DNA from: Desulforegulaceae bacterium
Lineage (GTDB): Bacteria > Desulfobacterota > Desulfobacteria > Desulfobacterales > JACKCP01
Direction: 5' to 3'
Length of the DNA: 64,000 nt
Assembly: GCA_034006035.1 (NCBI GenBank)
Contig: JAVETN010000002.1
Coordinates: 124,001-188,000, forward strand
Made by a program: the position numbers and the translations under genes. This document shows, piece after piece, positions 33,634 to 42,881 of this stretch; position 1 is the stretch's first letter, and each line of letters opens with the position of its first letter. The notes under the pieces are model-generated. The model had not been told where the DNA came from. It ran no database searches and saw nothing but the letters and a program-made list of their open reading frames with translations.

Positions 33634-34581
33634 TTAAGAGTTTCTTTTTGATGAAGCATTTTTTAAAATCTGGGCTTCAAGTTCTTTAATTCTATTTTCA
33701 ATTGTCTGAACTACTGTTCCTGTTTCAGAATCTATTGTGCATCCTCCCCTGCCTATTGAGGGATCAGAAACTATTGTTATATTTTTAAGCTTTTCAAATC
33801 TTTGAAAAAAATCCTCTTTTATCATCTCAATTATATTATAATCTTCAGGATTTACCCCTATGGTAACATTAAGAGGAGCAGGAATATCTTTTAATGCCTC
33901 TTTGATTGCAAGCTTTACAAAATCAGAGTCAAGGGTAAGATTTGAATACAAAATCTTTTTTGCCATTTTTAAAGAAAGTTCAACAATTTCATCTTCATAC
34001 TTTTCAATTATCTGATTCCATGAATTTCCAAGGTTTTCCATAAGGGAAGTAAATTTTTCCTTTACCTCTTCAAGGTTTTTTTCTGCTTCTTCAAAAGATT
34101 CTTTTTTACCGGCTTCAGAACCTTCTGCTTTTCCCTGTTCAAATCCTTTGGTTTTTTCTTCTTCAAAAGCCTTTTGGTTTTCATCCCTTATTTGTTTTTC
34201 AATCTCTTGTTTAAGCTTTATTTTCCCCTCTTCAAAACCTTTTTCATAAGCTTCTTTTTTTTCTTCTTCTACAACAAGTGAAAGGGCATCAAGCCTTGAC
34301 TTTTCCTTTTTATTAGCTGGCTTATTTTTCTTTGGCAGATCCGACTTTTCAGACTCAGATTTTTTTGGGCTTTCATTTTGAACAAATTCTTCAAAAGAAT
34401 CCCCTCCTGTGCCAAGAGGAATAAAAGACTCATCATCTGAAGAAACATCAAGCTGGGTAAAAGAATCTTCATCTCCTGAAAAAGACCTGGCATTATCAAA
34501 TTCTTTTGTACTGTAAACCTCAAGAGTATCAGGACCAAATGAGCTAAACTCGTCACTGTTTTTTTTTATTTTATCAGACAA
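33634..34581 (-). CDS. fliH: Flagellar assembly protein FliH
   Basis: This 315-aa protein is the regulator of the FliI ATPase. The N-terminal 120 residues are acidic and low-complexity; a Glu/Lys/Gly-rich region with GKAEGSEAGKKES (A/G-x3-G spacing as in FliH) follows, then the V-ATPase E-like C-terminal domain with EIVELSLKMAKKIL and SDPSIGRGGCTIDSETG. A TTG at 34581 is taken as start because AGAGGA is 4 nt before it and it overlaps the fliG stop by only 8 nt; a longer in-frame ATG at 34647 would overlap fliG by 74 nt. Confidence 0.92.
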   Translation of the reverse strand: MSDKIKKNSDEFSSFGPDTLEVYSTKEFDNARSFSGDEDSFTQLDVSSDDESFIPLGTGGDSFEEFVQNESPKKSESEKSDLPKKNKPANKKEKSRLDALSLVVEEEKKEAYEKGFEEGKIKLKQEIEKQIRDENQKAFEEEKTKGFEQGKAEGSEAGKKESFEEAEKNLEEVKEKFTSLMENLGNSWNQIIEKYEDEIVELSLKMAKKILYSNLTLDSDFVKLAIKEALKDIPAPLNVTIGVNPEDYNIIEMIKEDFFQRFEKLKNITIVSDPSIGRGGCTIDSETGTVVQTIENRIKELEAQILKNASSKRNS

Positions 34582-35584
34582 GTTCCTCTCCCTTTCCCTT
34601 GCCAAGAGAAATAACCCCTTCTTCCTCAAGCTCCTTTGCTGCCCCAACTATCTCCTGCTGGGCAGCCTCTACATCTGAAAGCTTTTGAGGTCCCATTGTC
34701 TCAAGATCGTCAAGAAGCATCTCGGCTGCTCTTGAAGAAAGGTTTCCAAGTATTTTTTGTTTCATATCTTCACTTGCAGTTTTAAGTGAAAGTGTAAGCT
34801 GCTGTCCTTCAACCTTTTTAAGAACTTCCCTCATTGCCCTGTCATCAACATTTACAAGATCTTCAAATACAAACATAAGATCTCTTATCTCCTGGGCCAT
34901 TTCAGAATCTTCACCTTCAATTATGTCCATGATTATATCTTCTGAAGCCTTGTCAACTCCATTTAAAATATCAACAAGAACCTGAACTCCTCCTTTTTTA
35001 CCTCCCTTTACTCCCGCAGTCTTCATTTCGTTTTTCAAAGTCTCATCAACATCTCGAACCACATCTTCTGAAATCTGACCAAGCTGAGCAATTCTAAAGG
35101 CAATATCTCCTTTTTTATGTTCATCAATGCTTGCAAGCACATCAGAAGACACTTCCGAAGGAAGATGGGCTAAAATCAATGCTATTGTCTGGGGATGCTC
35201 GCCTCTTATATAGGAAGTCAGGCTGGCAAGATCCACTTTCCTGCTCCAATCAAAGGGCCGCCCTCTTTTTTCTTCTTCAAGCTGTTTTAATATAAGATCT
35301 GCTTGTTCAACTCCTGCTGTTTTTTCAAGAACCTTGCGTAAAAAAGAATTTCCTTCTATATAAAGACTTGTTTCTTCTCCAAATGTTTCAACAAATTCAT
35401 CAAGTACCTCCTTCATTTCCTCAGGAGTTATCTCATCAATATCTGCCATTGCCATTGCTGCTTTTTTAATTTCACTTTCATTCATTCTGGCAAAAAGATC
35501 TGTTGTAAACTCTTCTCCCATAACTAAAAGAAAAACAGCGGCTTTTCTTGCACCTGCAGATGTTTCACCACTGGAGTCAGCCAT
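34574..35584 (-). CDS. fliG: Flagellar motor switch protein FliG
   Basis: This 336-aa C-ring protein transmits torque from the stator. N-terminal RKAAVFLLVMGEEFTTDLFARMNESE, the middle EHPQTIALILAHL (EHPQ-motif) and the C-terminal VLKKVEGQQLTLSLKTASEDM and NLSSRAAEMLLDDLE are characteristic. Charged residues for torque are in the C-terminal domain. It is full length and follows fliF with a 3-nt gap. Confidence 0.97.
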   Translation of the reverse strand: MADSSGETSAGARKAAVFLLVMGEEFTTDLFARMNESEIKKAAMAMADIDEITPEEMKEVLDEFVETFGEETSLYIEGNSFLRKVLEKTAGVEQADLILKQLEEEKRGRPFDWSRKVDLASLTSYIRGEHPQTIALILAHLPSEVSSDVLASIDEHKKGDIAFRIAQLGQISEDVVRDVDETLKNEMKTAGVKGGKKGGVQVLVDILNGVDKASEDIIMDIIEGEDSEMAQEIRDLMFVFEDLVNVDDRAMREVLKKVEGQQLTLSLKTASEDMKQKILGNLSSRAAEMLLDDLETMGPQKLSDVEAAQQEIVGAAKELEEEGVISLGKGKGEELV

Positions 35585-35587
35585 TAG

Positions 35588-37186
35588 TTATCCCTCTCTC
35601 AACCAAGATTTTAAAATATTTGAAGCTTTTTCCATATCTTGCTTTGCAAGCTCTTCTGCTTTTTTGATTGAAGGCAGTTCATCCCACTCCCTGTCCTCAT
35701 CATCTTCATCTGTTATGTCCAGCATTGAACCTTTTCGTGCCTCTTCCTCTGCCTCTCCTGCATCCCTTATTTCTTTTACGGTTTTTAACACTGGACGTAA
35801 AACAAAAAGAAAAAACATGAGCACAAGAATAATATTAGCGGCCAACTTGCCATAATCTTTTTTCAGTTTATCAAAACCTGTAATAGCTGCTTTTTTCATT
35901 CTGTCATCAGGTAATGAAGAAAACTGAAAAGACTGGACAGTCACCTGATCTCCCCTTGCCTCATTATATCCCATTGCATTTTTTACAACTTCCTCAAATC
36001 TTTGAATATCTTCATCTACTCTTGGAATATATTTTTTGGCAGTTCTTCCGCTTTCATCTGTTTCATACTGATAAACTCCGTCAATTACCGCAGCCACAGA
36101 AAGTCTTTGAAGAACAGCAAAGGGTTTTTCAGTATTTCTCACTCTTTTACTTATTTCATAATTTACAATATCGTCCTGTTTATTGCCTCTTGATATTATA
36201 TTTTCAAGCCCATACTCTTCTCCAGGAGGAACTATGGGATTGACACTGGAAACCATTTCATCGCTTGGTCTTAATTCCTCTTTGTTTTCCGCAAGATTTT
36301 TTCTACTTCTCACATGGGTGGTGCCAAGCTCTTCAGGATCATAAATTTCTTCACTCATATCTTCTTTGCTAAAATCCATCTCAGTTGAAACCCTTACAAT
36401 GGCACGGTCTTTTCCCACCACTCTTTCAAGCATTGACTCAATTCTTGAAGCAAGACTTTCCTCATAAAACTTTTTATATTTCATCTGGGTTGACACTCTT
36501 TTATCTGCAATTTCCACAGCCTTTTCAGCTTCTGTCTTCCCTTTATATAAAATTCTTCCGCTTGTATCTGTTACAGTGACTCTTTCTGAGGGTAGATCTT
36601 TTACTGCACTTGAAACAAGGTTTACCACAGCCTCAACTTTTGAATCTTCAATATTTTTATTCAACCTTAAAAGAACAGAGGCGGACGCAGGTCTTGTGTC
36701 TTCCACAAAAACTGAATCCTTTGGCATCACCACCATCACCCTTGCTTCCTCAACTTCATCAAATTTTTCTATGGTTCTGGAAAGCTCTCCCTGCAAAGCT
36801 CTTTTATAGTTTATCTTCTGAACAAATTCTGTTGTTCCAAATTCTGTTTTATCAAAAATTTCAAATCCCACCCCTCCGCCTTTTGGAAGTCCCTGAGCTG
36901 CAAGATCAAGCCTTGTTTCATAAACCTTGGTTGAATCAACAACAATTGTGGATCCGCCTTCCCTAAGCTTGTAGGGAACCCGGTTTTCTTTAAGTTTTTG
37001 GACAACAGCAGAGGCATCTTCTCCAGAAAGGCCTGAATATAAAGGAATAAATTCAGTTTTATTGGCTGCATAAAACATAATTGCAAAACCTGTAATAACG
37101 AGAATAATTACTGAAGCAGCAATAATCCTCCTTGGGGTAGGCATGTTTTTATAAATATTGACTATTTGTTCTATTACAGGATTCAT
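35588..37186 (-). CDS. fliF: Flagellar MS-ring protein FliF
   Basis: This 532-aa inner-membrane protein forms the MS ring. It has an N-terminal helix (RRIIAASVIILVITGFAIMF), the YscJ/FliF lipoprotein-like ring domains (YSGLSGEDASAVVQKLKE and the EEARVMVVMPKDSVFVE motif), a second helix (ANIILVLMFFLFVLRPVL) and the C-terminal acidic FliG-binding tail. It is of normal length. Confidence 0.97.
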   Translation of the reverse strand: MNPVIEQIVNIYKNMPTPRRIIAASVIILVITGFAIMFYAANKTEFIPLYSGLSGEDASAVVQKLKENRVPYKLREGGSTIVVDSTKVYETRLDLAAQGLPKGGGVGFEIFDKTEFGTTEFVQKINYKRALQGELSRTIEKFDEVEEARVMVVMPKDSVFVEDTRPASASVLLRLNKNIEDSKVEAVVNLVSSAVKDLPSERVTVTDTSGRILYKGKTEAEKAVEIADKRVSTQMKYKKFYEESLASRIESMLERVVGKDRAIVRVSTEMDFSKEDMSEEIYDPEELGTTHVRSRKNLAENKEELRPSDEMVSSVNPIVPPGEEYGLENIISRGNKQDDIVNYEISKRVRNTEKPFAVLQRLSVAAVIDGVYQYETDESGRTAKKYIPRVDEDIQRFEEVVKNAMGYNEARGDQVTVQSFQFSSLPDDRMKKAAITGFDKLKKDYGKLAANIILVLMFFLFVLRPVLKTVKEIRDAGEAEEEARKGSMLDITDEDDEDREWDELPSIKKAEELAKQDMEKASNILKSWLREG

Positions 37187-37230
37187 TTAAAATCATCCCT
37201 GGTTAAATGTTAGCTGAATTAAGGTTTAAA

Positions 37231-37536
37231 TTAAAACTGCATCCTCATAATTTCCTGGTATGCGGCAACAGCCTTGCTTCTTACCTGGTTTAAAAACCTT
37301 AAAGAAAGCTCGGCCTCCTGAAGGGCCATCATTCCCTCATGAACTCCAAGTTCTCCTCTTATAACAGCTTCTGAAGCATCATCTGAAATATGCTGCAAAG
37401 AGTTAACCTGTCCAACAGCAGATTTAAGTCTTTCATTAAAAGAAACCCCTGAAAAAAGATTTTTATCGGGATTATCAACTTTTCCACTGCTCTGACTGAC
37501 CAGGTTTGAGGGATAAACTGAATTGATTATATTCAT
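37231..37536 (-). CDS. fliE: Flagellar hook-basal body protein FliE
   Basis: This 101-aa protein links the MS ring to the proximal rod. The C-terminal half is typical: GELGVHEGMMALQEAELSL and LRFLNQVRSKAVAAYQEIMR. It lies between flgC and fliF with a normal ribosome site (GGAGAAAT). Confidence 0.93.
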   Translation of the reverse strand: MNIINSVYPSNLVSQSSGKVDNPDKNLFSGVSFNERLKSAVGQVNSLQHISDDASEAVIRGELGVHEGMMALQEAELSLRFLNQVRSKAVAAYQEIMRMQF

Positions 37537-37548
37537 TTAAATTTCTCC

Positions 37549-38055
37549 TTATTGTCTTCCAATTTCAAGGGCTTTCATTATCATTTCCTTGGTGTTTTTC
37601 ATGGCTGTAACACTTGCTTCGTAAGATCTTTTTGCAACAATCATATCTGCAATCTCTGAAAGTGTGTCAATATTGGGCATGGCAACATATCCGGTTACAG
37701 GATCTGCGTCAGGATGGCTGGGATTATATACAAGCCTGAAATCCTCCTGAGATTTTACAACCCTTGTAACTTCAACACCTTTATATTTATCCTTTTCATC
37801 CTCAAACATACTTTCAAACGAGGAAAAACTTTCCCCTTTCTCAATCCCTCTTTCTTTTTCATATTTTTCAAGACCAGAAGGAATATTTGAAGCCTCGTTA
37901 CTCCTGAACACCACCATTTGACGCCTGTATGGCCCACCTTCGGGTGTTCTTGTAGTTTCAGCATTTGCAATGTTTTGAGAGATAACATTCATTTTGGTTC
38001 GATGGGCTGCAAGTGCTGTGGAGCTGATTTTAAATGAACTTAAAAGATCTGACAT
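37549..38055 (-). CDS. flgC: Flagellar basal-body rod protein FlgC
   Basis: This 168-aa proximal rod protein has the FlgC start FKISSTALAAHRTKMNVISQNIANAE and the end VNP-like region NIDTLSEIADMIVAKRSYEASVTAMKNTKEM. Its ATG shares a base with the flgB stop (TGATG). Confidence 0.96.
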   Translation of the reverse strand: MSDLLSSFKISSTALAAHRTKMNVISQNIANAETTRTPEGGPYRRQMVVFRSNEASNIPSGLEKYEKERGIEKGESFSSFESMFEDEKDKYKGVEVTRVVKSQEDFRLVYNPSHPDADPVTGYVAMPNIDTLSEIADMIVAKRSYEASVTAMKNTKEMIMKALEIGRQ

Positions 38056-38462
38056 CAGCGGCCTCCTTCATCTATTGAGTATTTTAAAATCCTCATCTTT
38101 CTTGTCATAAGCTCAATTGCACTTCTGTATTTTATGTTATTTTCAGCAAGATTGGACATCTGCTCATCTATATCAACTCTATCTAGATGAAAAGTATCTG
38201 AATTGTCATAAACAGAAGCATTGATTCCTTTTTCAATTTCAAAATCTTCAAAATGTTTAGAATTTGTTGTATAAATCTCTTTTGGGGGAAGACCTTCAAT
38301 TTGTTTTTCAAGGGTTTTTTGAAAATCAAGATCCCTTGGTTTATATGAAATTGTATCCATATTGGCAATGTTTCCTGATACAAGACTATGCCTGAATGAA
38401 GACACATCCATTGCCTTACCTAGAAACTTGTATGTTGAATCAAAGATTCTTGAATTTTGCAT
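38055..38462 (-). CDS. flgB: Flagellar basal-body rod protein FlgB
   Basis: This 135-aa proximal rod protein has the typical SGNIANMDTISYKPRDLDFQ motif (rod-type N-terminus) and the end MSNLAENNIKYRSAIELM. The ATG at 38462 is chosen because GGAGG lies just before it, inside an upstream in-frame ATG at 38474. It is the first gene of the flagellar operon, about 35 nt downstream of a sigma-54 promoter. Confidence 0.96.
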   Translation of the reverse strand: MQNSRIFDSTYKFLGKAMDVSSFRHSLVSGNIANMDTISYKPRDLDFQKTLEKQIEGLPPKEIYTTNSKHFEDFEIEKGINASVYDNSDTFHLDRVDIDEQMSNLAENNIKYRSAIELMTRKMRILKYSIDEGGR

Positions 38463-38496
38463 ATTTACCTCCATTAATTGTTTCTAAGAATAAGTA

Positions 38497-38512
38497 TGCA
38501 AGAACTGTGCCT
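38497..38512 (-). promoter_or_regulatory. Sigma-54 promoter of the flgB-fliJ operon
   Basis: On the - strand the sequence is AGGCAC-AGTTC-TTGCA. The GG at -24 and GC at -12 are separated by exactly 10 nt, and the match to TGGCAC-N5-TTGCA is nearly perfect. It lies upstream of flgB and explains the sigma-54 activators encoded just beyond. Confidence 0.88.
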
Positions 38513-38610
38513 TATAAAAAACAGCTAAATTAAAACAAAACCATCCTGGTCGGGTATTTAAAAAGCAAATACAAAATTAATTAATTTAGAATAAATCAGA
38601 TGGAAAAATC

Positions 38611-39987
38611 TTAGGAAAGATTCATATTTTCTTTATATAAGTTTAACTTGTTTCTCAAGGTTCTTACACTGATCCCAAGAAGCTCGGCAGCATGGGTTCT
38701 GTTTCCCTCGGTTTCTTCAAGGGTTTTGAAAATAACTTCCTTTTCAACTTCTTTTAGAGGTCTTGAAGAAAAAACATGGGAATTGTCATTTGTTTTTGCT
38801 GGAGAAGGCTCATTTTCACTAAATTCTTCGGCAGTTAAAATTTCATCTTCATCTATAAATTCGCCCATAGAAATGAGCATTCCTCTTCTTATTATATTTT
38901 CAAGCTCCCTTACATTTCCATGGAAATAAAGACTGGAAAGTTTTTTCAAGGCCTTCTCCGTCAATCCTTTGACGCTTTTATTGTCAATTTTATTATATTT
39001 ATCAACAAAATACCTGCAAAGCTCTTTTATATCTTCAGGTCTTTCCCTTAAAGGAGGAATTAAAAGGGGAATTGTATTTATTCTATGGTAAAGGTCGTTT
39101 CTAAATTCTCCCCGTTTAACTGATTCAAGAGGATTTCTATTAGTGGCTGCAATAACCCTTACATCAATTTTCACAGCTCCGGTTCCCCCAAGCCTGTCAA
39201 TTTCATCTTCCTGAAGAACCCTTAAAAGTTTTGCCTGAAGATAAACCGGCATTTCAGCAATTTCATCAAGAAGAAGGGTTCCTTTGTCAGCAAGTTCAAA
39301 TTTCCCCGGCTTTTTTGAAACAGCCCCTGTAAAAGCCCCTTTTTCATGACCAAACAATGAACTCTCAAGAAGAGTCTCTGGCAGAGCTGCACAATTGACT
39401 CCTATAAAAGGACCGGTTCTTTTACTTTTTTTATGGATAAATCTTGCCAAGACTTCTTTTCCTGTTCCACTTTCACCGGCAAGAAGTACGGGAGCTTTGG
39501 AAGGAGCTATTTTTTCTGCCAGTGCTAGAACCTTTTTCATTCTTTTATCTACAGCAATAATTTTACTGCTTTCACTAAAATCTTTAGCTAAAGATTTTTC
39601 TTTTTCCTGATCAATTGTTTCCTTTTTTATAATCAAAGAACAAATACTTTCAATATCTTCCTTTGACCCGGGCATTATAATAAAATCATCGGCTCCGTTT
39701 TTTATACAGCTTACAGCTGCTGTGACTCCAGTATCTTTACTGAAAACAACAACCTTATTTTTTGGATTCAGATTTTTAAGCTCAATCACCAGCAAAGGAA
39801 GATCATTTTCACTGGACTTAAGCCCCAGAATTATAAGTGAACCTCCTTTTTTTTCAGCAAATACAAAAGCCTCTTCCTTTGAAAGAACAGGCTTGGCTTC
39901 AATTCCTGAACTGGTGAAAAAAGCAGAGGCACAATCTCTTAAAAGATTGTTTCCAGTCCAGACAACAACCCTTTCAAAATCAAGCAT
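38611..39987 (-). CDS. Sigma-54-dependent activator with degenerate receiver
   Basis: This 458-aa protein is a bacterial enhancer-binding protein. The N-terminal 125 residues have a receiver-like fold, but the expected phospho-acceptor Asp position in SLIILGLKSSEND is Gly, so it is probably not phosphorylated in the usual way. The AAA+ domain (about 145-370) has Walker [14 protein letters not shown], the sigma-54 contact loop GAFTGA, Walker B-type TLLLDEIAEMP and RDDL-like arginine fingers. A C-terminal Fis-type HTH follows (GNRTHAAELLGISVRTLRN). Position beside flgB suggests a FlrC/FleR or FleQ-type flagellar regulator. It shares an operon with the TPR gene upstream. Confidence 0.88.
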   Translation of the reverse strand: MLDFERVVVWTGNNLLRDCASAFFTSSGIEAKPVLSKEEAFVFAEKKGGSLIILGLKSSENDLPLLVIELKNLNPKNKVVVFSKDTGVTAAVSCIKNGADDFIIMPGSKEDIESICSLIIKKETIDQEKEKSLAKDFSESSKIIAVDKRMKKVLALAEKIAPSKAPVLLAGESGTGKEVLARFIHKKSKRTGPFIGVNCAALPETLLESSLFGHEKGAFTGAVSKKPGKFELADKGTLLLDEIAEMPVYLQAKLLRVLQEDEIDRLGGTGAVKIDVRVIAATNRNPLESVKRGEFRNDLYHRINTIPLLIPPLRERPEDIKELCRYFVDKYNKIDNKSVKGLTEKALKKLSSLYFHGNVRELENIIRRGMLISMGEFIDEDEILTAEEFSENEPSPAKTNDNSHVFSSRPLKEVEKEVIFKTLEETEGNRTHAAELLGISVRTLRNKLNLYKENMNLS

Positions 39988-40013
39988 AAAAACAACTCCT
40001 ATTTCCGGGTAAT

Positions 40014-42518
40014 TCAGGACTTTTCAAGTGTTTTTTCAAGTTCTATTTCTCTTATTCTCTGTTCTGCAAGCTTTTTAAAAAGCAGGCCTGATTCCTCAGC
40101 TAAAAAAACAGCCCTGTATTCTTTCAGAGCATCCTCAATTTTCCCGCTTCCCCGCAAAGCTTCACCCATACTAAACTTTGCCTCATAAAAATTTTCTTTT
40201 CCAGCATTAAAATCTAATACAATTTTAAAAGAAGATACAGCTTTTTCAAACCTTTTAAGCTTGAGATTTATTTCTCCTGATTTTTTAGCTGAATAGGCAA
40301 TTTGATTTTTATAATCATTTTTTCCAAGTGAAGAATAAATAGAAACAGCCCTGTCAAAAGAATTTATAGATTCTAGGTTTTTATTTTCAGACTTGTAAAG
40401 CTCTCCAAGTTTTACAAAAACAGATGCTTTTGATAATTTGTCATTAAATACTGATATTGAGTTTTTATAAAAAGATTCGGATTTATCAAAATCATTTAGA
40501 GCTGCTGAAATATCAGCTTTTTTTTCATAGGCAAACCCCTTCAAACCACCATCATTAAATTTTTTCAAAATTTCATCACAAACTCCAAGGGCTTCATCAT
40601 AATTTTTAAGCTCTATATCTGTTAAAACCATATATTCAAGAAGTTCAAAAGGAATTTTTGCCTTGTTGGGAAAAAGCTTGTAAGCAAGTCCAAGCCTTTC
40701 CTTTGATTCCCCATACATATGGGTTTCATTGTAAACTTTACCTGAAATAAAATGAACTTTGTAATTTTTCATATCTTCAATGAAAAATCTGTTCTTTTCA
40801 ACAAGCCTGAGAGCAGCCGCATAATTATCATTTTCAATATAGTTTTCTAACAAACCGCCCATTGCCACTCCCATTAAATGGAGAGCATCTTTTCTCAGGG
40901 CCCTGGGATTTTCCCTTAAAAGTATTTTAATTGAATCAATACTTTCCTCAAACCTTTGTTGATCATTATAAATAGTGGCTAGACGAAGAAGTGAAATTCT
41001 TCCCTCTACAGAATCGGGAAAGTCCTTTACTATCATTTTGTAAATAATTTCTCTTTTTTCAGGGTCGTCCATATTATCAGCCAGTTTAAGCGAACTTTTG
41101 ATAAACCCTTCAGTTCCCGGATAACGCTCAATTACCAGCTTGTAAATATTTTCAGCTTTTTTTAAATCTCCCTGATTTTCAAAGGTTTCCCCTATGCTTG
41201 CCAAAACAATATCTTTTTTGTCCATTTCAGGAAACATATTGAAAATTTGTGAAAACAGCTCCCTTGCTTTTTCATTACTCCCTGTAAGAAAATAAGAATC
41301 TGCTACAAACTTCAACAAATCCGGGCTTTCATAAATCACCCTTGAATTTTCATTCACAAAAGGACCAAGAGTTCTTATTGTGTCAAAATATCTTTTCCTT
41401 GAGTAAAGAATCTGACCGTAAATCAGCTTTGCATCATCATTAAACTTTGTATCGCTATATTCTTTTTCAAGTTTTTCAAGATATTCTTCAGATTTTCTAA
41501 GCTCTTTTTCTTCATAATAAATTTCCCCAAGATTAAAATACACCTCGGCCATCCCCTGATAGTCCGGATAGCCCTGCTCTGCTAAATGAAAAAAACCTTT
41601 TGAAAGTGGATAATTTGCCAGATCCTTGTTTATCAAACCGGCAAGGGCGTAACCATAGGGAATAAAAGAAGAATCCTGATATCTTAACAAAAGAGATTCT
41701 ACCTGATTTTTTAAAGCATACAAAGAATTATTATCTTGGTCTGACTTTACAACCATATACTCAAGCCATGATTTTAAAAAAACCAGTTTGTCTTCACATT
41801 CAAAGATAAAACCACCTTTGAGTTCAGCTTCCATTCTTCCAAGAGCAGCCTGAAAATTCTTTTCTTTTGCAAGCCTTAAAGCAGTTTTAACATTTATAGA
41901 ATCACGGCATGGGCTTTTTTCCATGGCATCAACTATATTTCCAACTGAACTTGTTTTTGAATAAACTTTTTCACCAGGAATGGTTTTAATAATTCTATCT
42001 TCTTGTTTTACAAACTTATCAGTCTTTTTATCTTTCCCTGATTCAAAGGATTTGAAATGTTTTTTGTCACCAGACTGAAGTTTATCAGCCATACTTTTAT
42101 CAAGCTGCTTTTTTTGAATGTACACAGGGCTTTTATTTGAATAATAAACTCTTTTGGGTATAAAATTTACAATAAGTCTGTTCCTGGCATAGTCGAAGCT
42201 TTTATTTATATCTTCTATTTCTTTTTTAGTAATTATGGTTACAATTGAAATACTTTCTAAAAACTCCTCATAGAAAATTTTTGAAATAAAATCCCCGCCT
42301 CTTCCTGAGGTAATGATATTTTCATGAAGATCTGTGTCTTTAAAACTGATTATCACCTCGTTTTTATCTGACTGATAAACCCTGAAATTTGGGTATTGAT
42401 CAAGACCGATTACAATTTTTTCTCCAGAATTTTCCAGACTGATCTCCCGTATGACAGCAGACTCAGCAAATAGAGGAGCTGATAAAACAATGATTAAAAT
42501 TAAAAGCAGTTTCTTCAT
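40014..42518 (-). CDS. Exported TPR-repeat protein
   Basis: This 834-aa protein has a signal peptide (MKKLLLILIIVLSAPLFAESA). The next 110 residues form a beta-rich AMIN-like domain (VIREISLENSGEKIVIGLDQ). From about residue 210 to the end it is made of many TPR-like helix pairs, for example YPLSKGFFHLAEQGYPD and RKSEEYLEKLEKEYSD. TPR arrays mediate protein-protein contacts. The ATG at 42518 follows AAAAGGG. It has its own sigma-54 promoter and lies in the flagellar/sigma-54 block, so a role in flagellar or pilus assembly at the envelope is inferred, not shown. Confidence 0.75.
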   Translation of the reverse strand: MKKLLLILIIVLSAPLFAESAVIREISLENSGEKIVIGLDQYPNFRVYQSDKNEVIISFKDTDLHENIITSGRGGDFISKIFYEEFLESISIVTIITKKEIEDINKSFDYARNRLIVNFIPKRVYYSNKSPVYIQKKQLDKSMADKLQSGDKKHFKSFESGKDKKTDKFVKQEDRIIKTIPGEKVYSKTSSVGNIVDAMEKSPCRDSINVKTALRLAKEKNFQAALGRMEAELKGGFIFECEDKLVFLKSWLEYMVVKSDQDNNSLYALKNQVESLLLRYQDSSFIPYGYALAGLINKDLANYPLSKGFFHLAEQGYPDYQGMAEVYFNLGEIYYEEKELRKSEEYLEKLEKEYSDTKFNDDAKLIYGQILYSRKRYFDTIRTLGPFVNENSRVIYESPDLLKFVADSYFLTGSNEKARELFSQIFNMFPEMDKKDIVLASIGETFENQGDLKKAENIYKLVIERYPGTEGFIKSSLKLADNMDDPEKREIIYKMIVKDFPDSVEGRISLLRLATIYNDQQRFEESIDSIKILLRENPRALRKDALHLMGVAMGGLLENYIENDNYAAALRLVEKNRFFIEDMKNYKVHFISGKVYNETHMYGESKERLGLAYKLFPNKAKIPFELLEYMVLTDIELKNYDEALGVCDEILKKFNDGGLKGFAYEKKADISAALNDFDKSESFYKNSISVFNDKLSKASVFVKLGELYKSENKNLESINSFDRAVSIYSSLGKNDYKNQIAYSAKKSGEINLKLKRFEKAVSSFKIVLDFNAGKENFYEAKFSMGEALRGSGKIEDALKEYRAVFLAEESGLLFKKLAEQRIREIELEKTLEKS

Positions 42519-42570
42519 AATACCCTTTTCAAGCATTATTAATTATAATAAAACTTCTCAGAAACCGATA

Positions 42571-42586
42571 TGCACAATAGATGCCA
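42571..42586 (-). promoter_or_regulatory. Sigma-54 promoter of the TPR-protein gene
   Basis: On the - strand TGGCATCTATTGTGCA has GG and GC separated by 10 nt. The -24 box TGGCA is perfect and the -12 box has TGC. It lies about 55 nt upstream of the TPR gene. Confidence 0.75.
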
Positions 42587-42719
42587 TATTGACAAAATCA
42601 ATCAGTCTTTATTTAACAAAGAAAAAAACAGCTTAAGCTAACAAGTATTTACAAACCTTGCTAAAAATTAAATTCAGCAGGATTGTCCAACAAATCAAAC
42701 CCTGACTGTTAATTTTTAA

Positions 42720-42759
42720 GTTTAATCAGGCTGAAAACAAGTTAAATCTGTTTAATCAG
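42720..42759. repeat. Direct repeat GTTTAATCAG x2, possible enhancer sites
   Basis: Two exact 10-nt copies start 30 nt apart (about three helical turns), roughly -165 and -195 from the predicted start of the TPR gene. They are candidate binding sites for one of the local sigma-54 activators. Confidence 0.45.
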
Positions 42760-42881
42760 AAAAAAATCTTATCTTAAATTCTATGAGTTTTTTTAATTTA
42801 TTAAGCTGAAATTAAATAGTTTTTGGAATAAAAAGGGGGAAGGATTATCTAAATCAAAAAATAAAAGTCAAAAAAATGACG

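Larger units (their letters stand above)
42519..42881. other. 363-nt intergenic region with sigma-54 promoter and upstream direct repeats
   Basis: No gene is seen. It holds a sigma-54 promoter (42571-42586) and a pair of direct repeats GTTTAATCAG (42720-42729 and 42750-42759) about 150-190 nt upstream of it, which is where enhancer sites usually lie. Confidence 0.6.

Noticed and set aside
37231-38474. Possible selenocysteine or recoded stops in the small flagellar genes
   Set aside because: All stops are at family-typical C-termini and overlaps (TGATG) are ordinary translational coupling.
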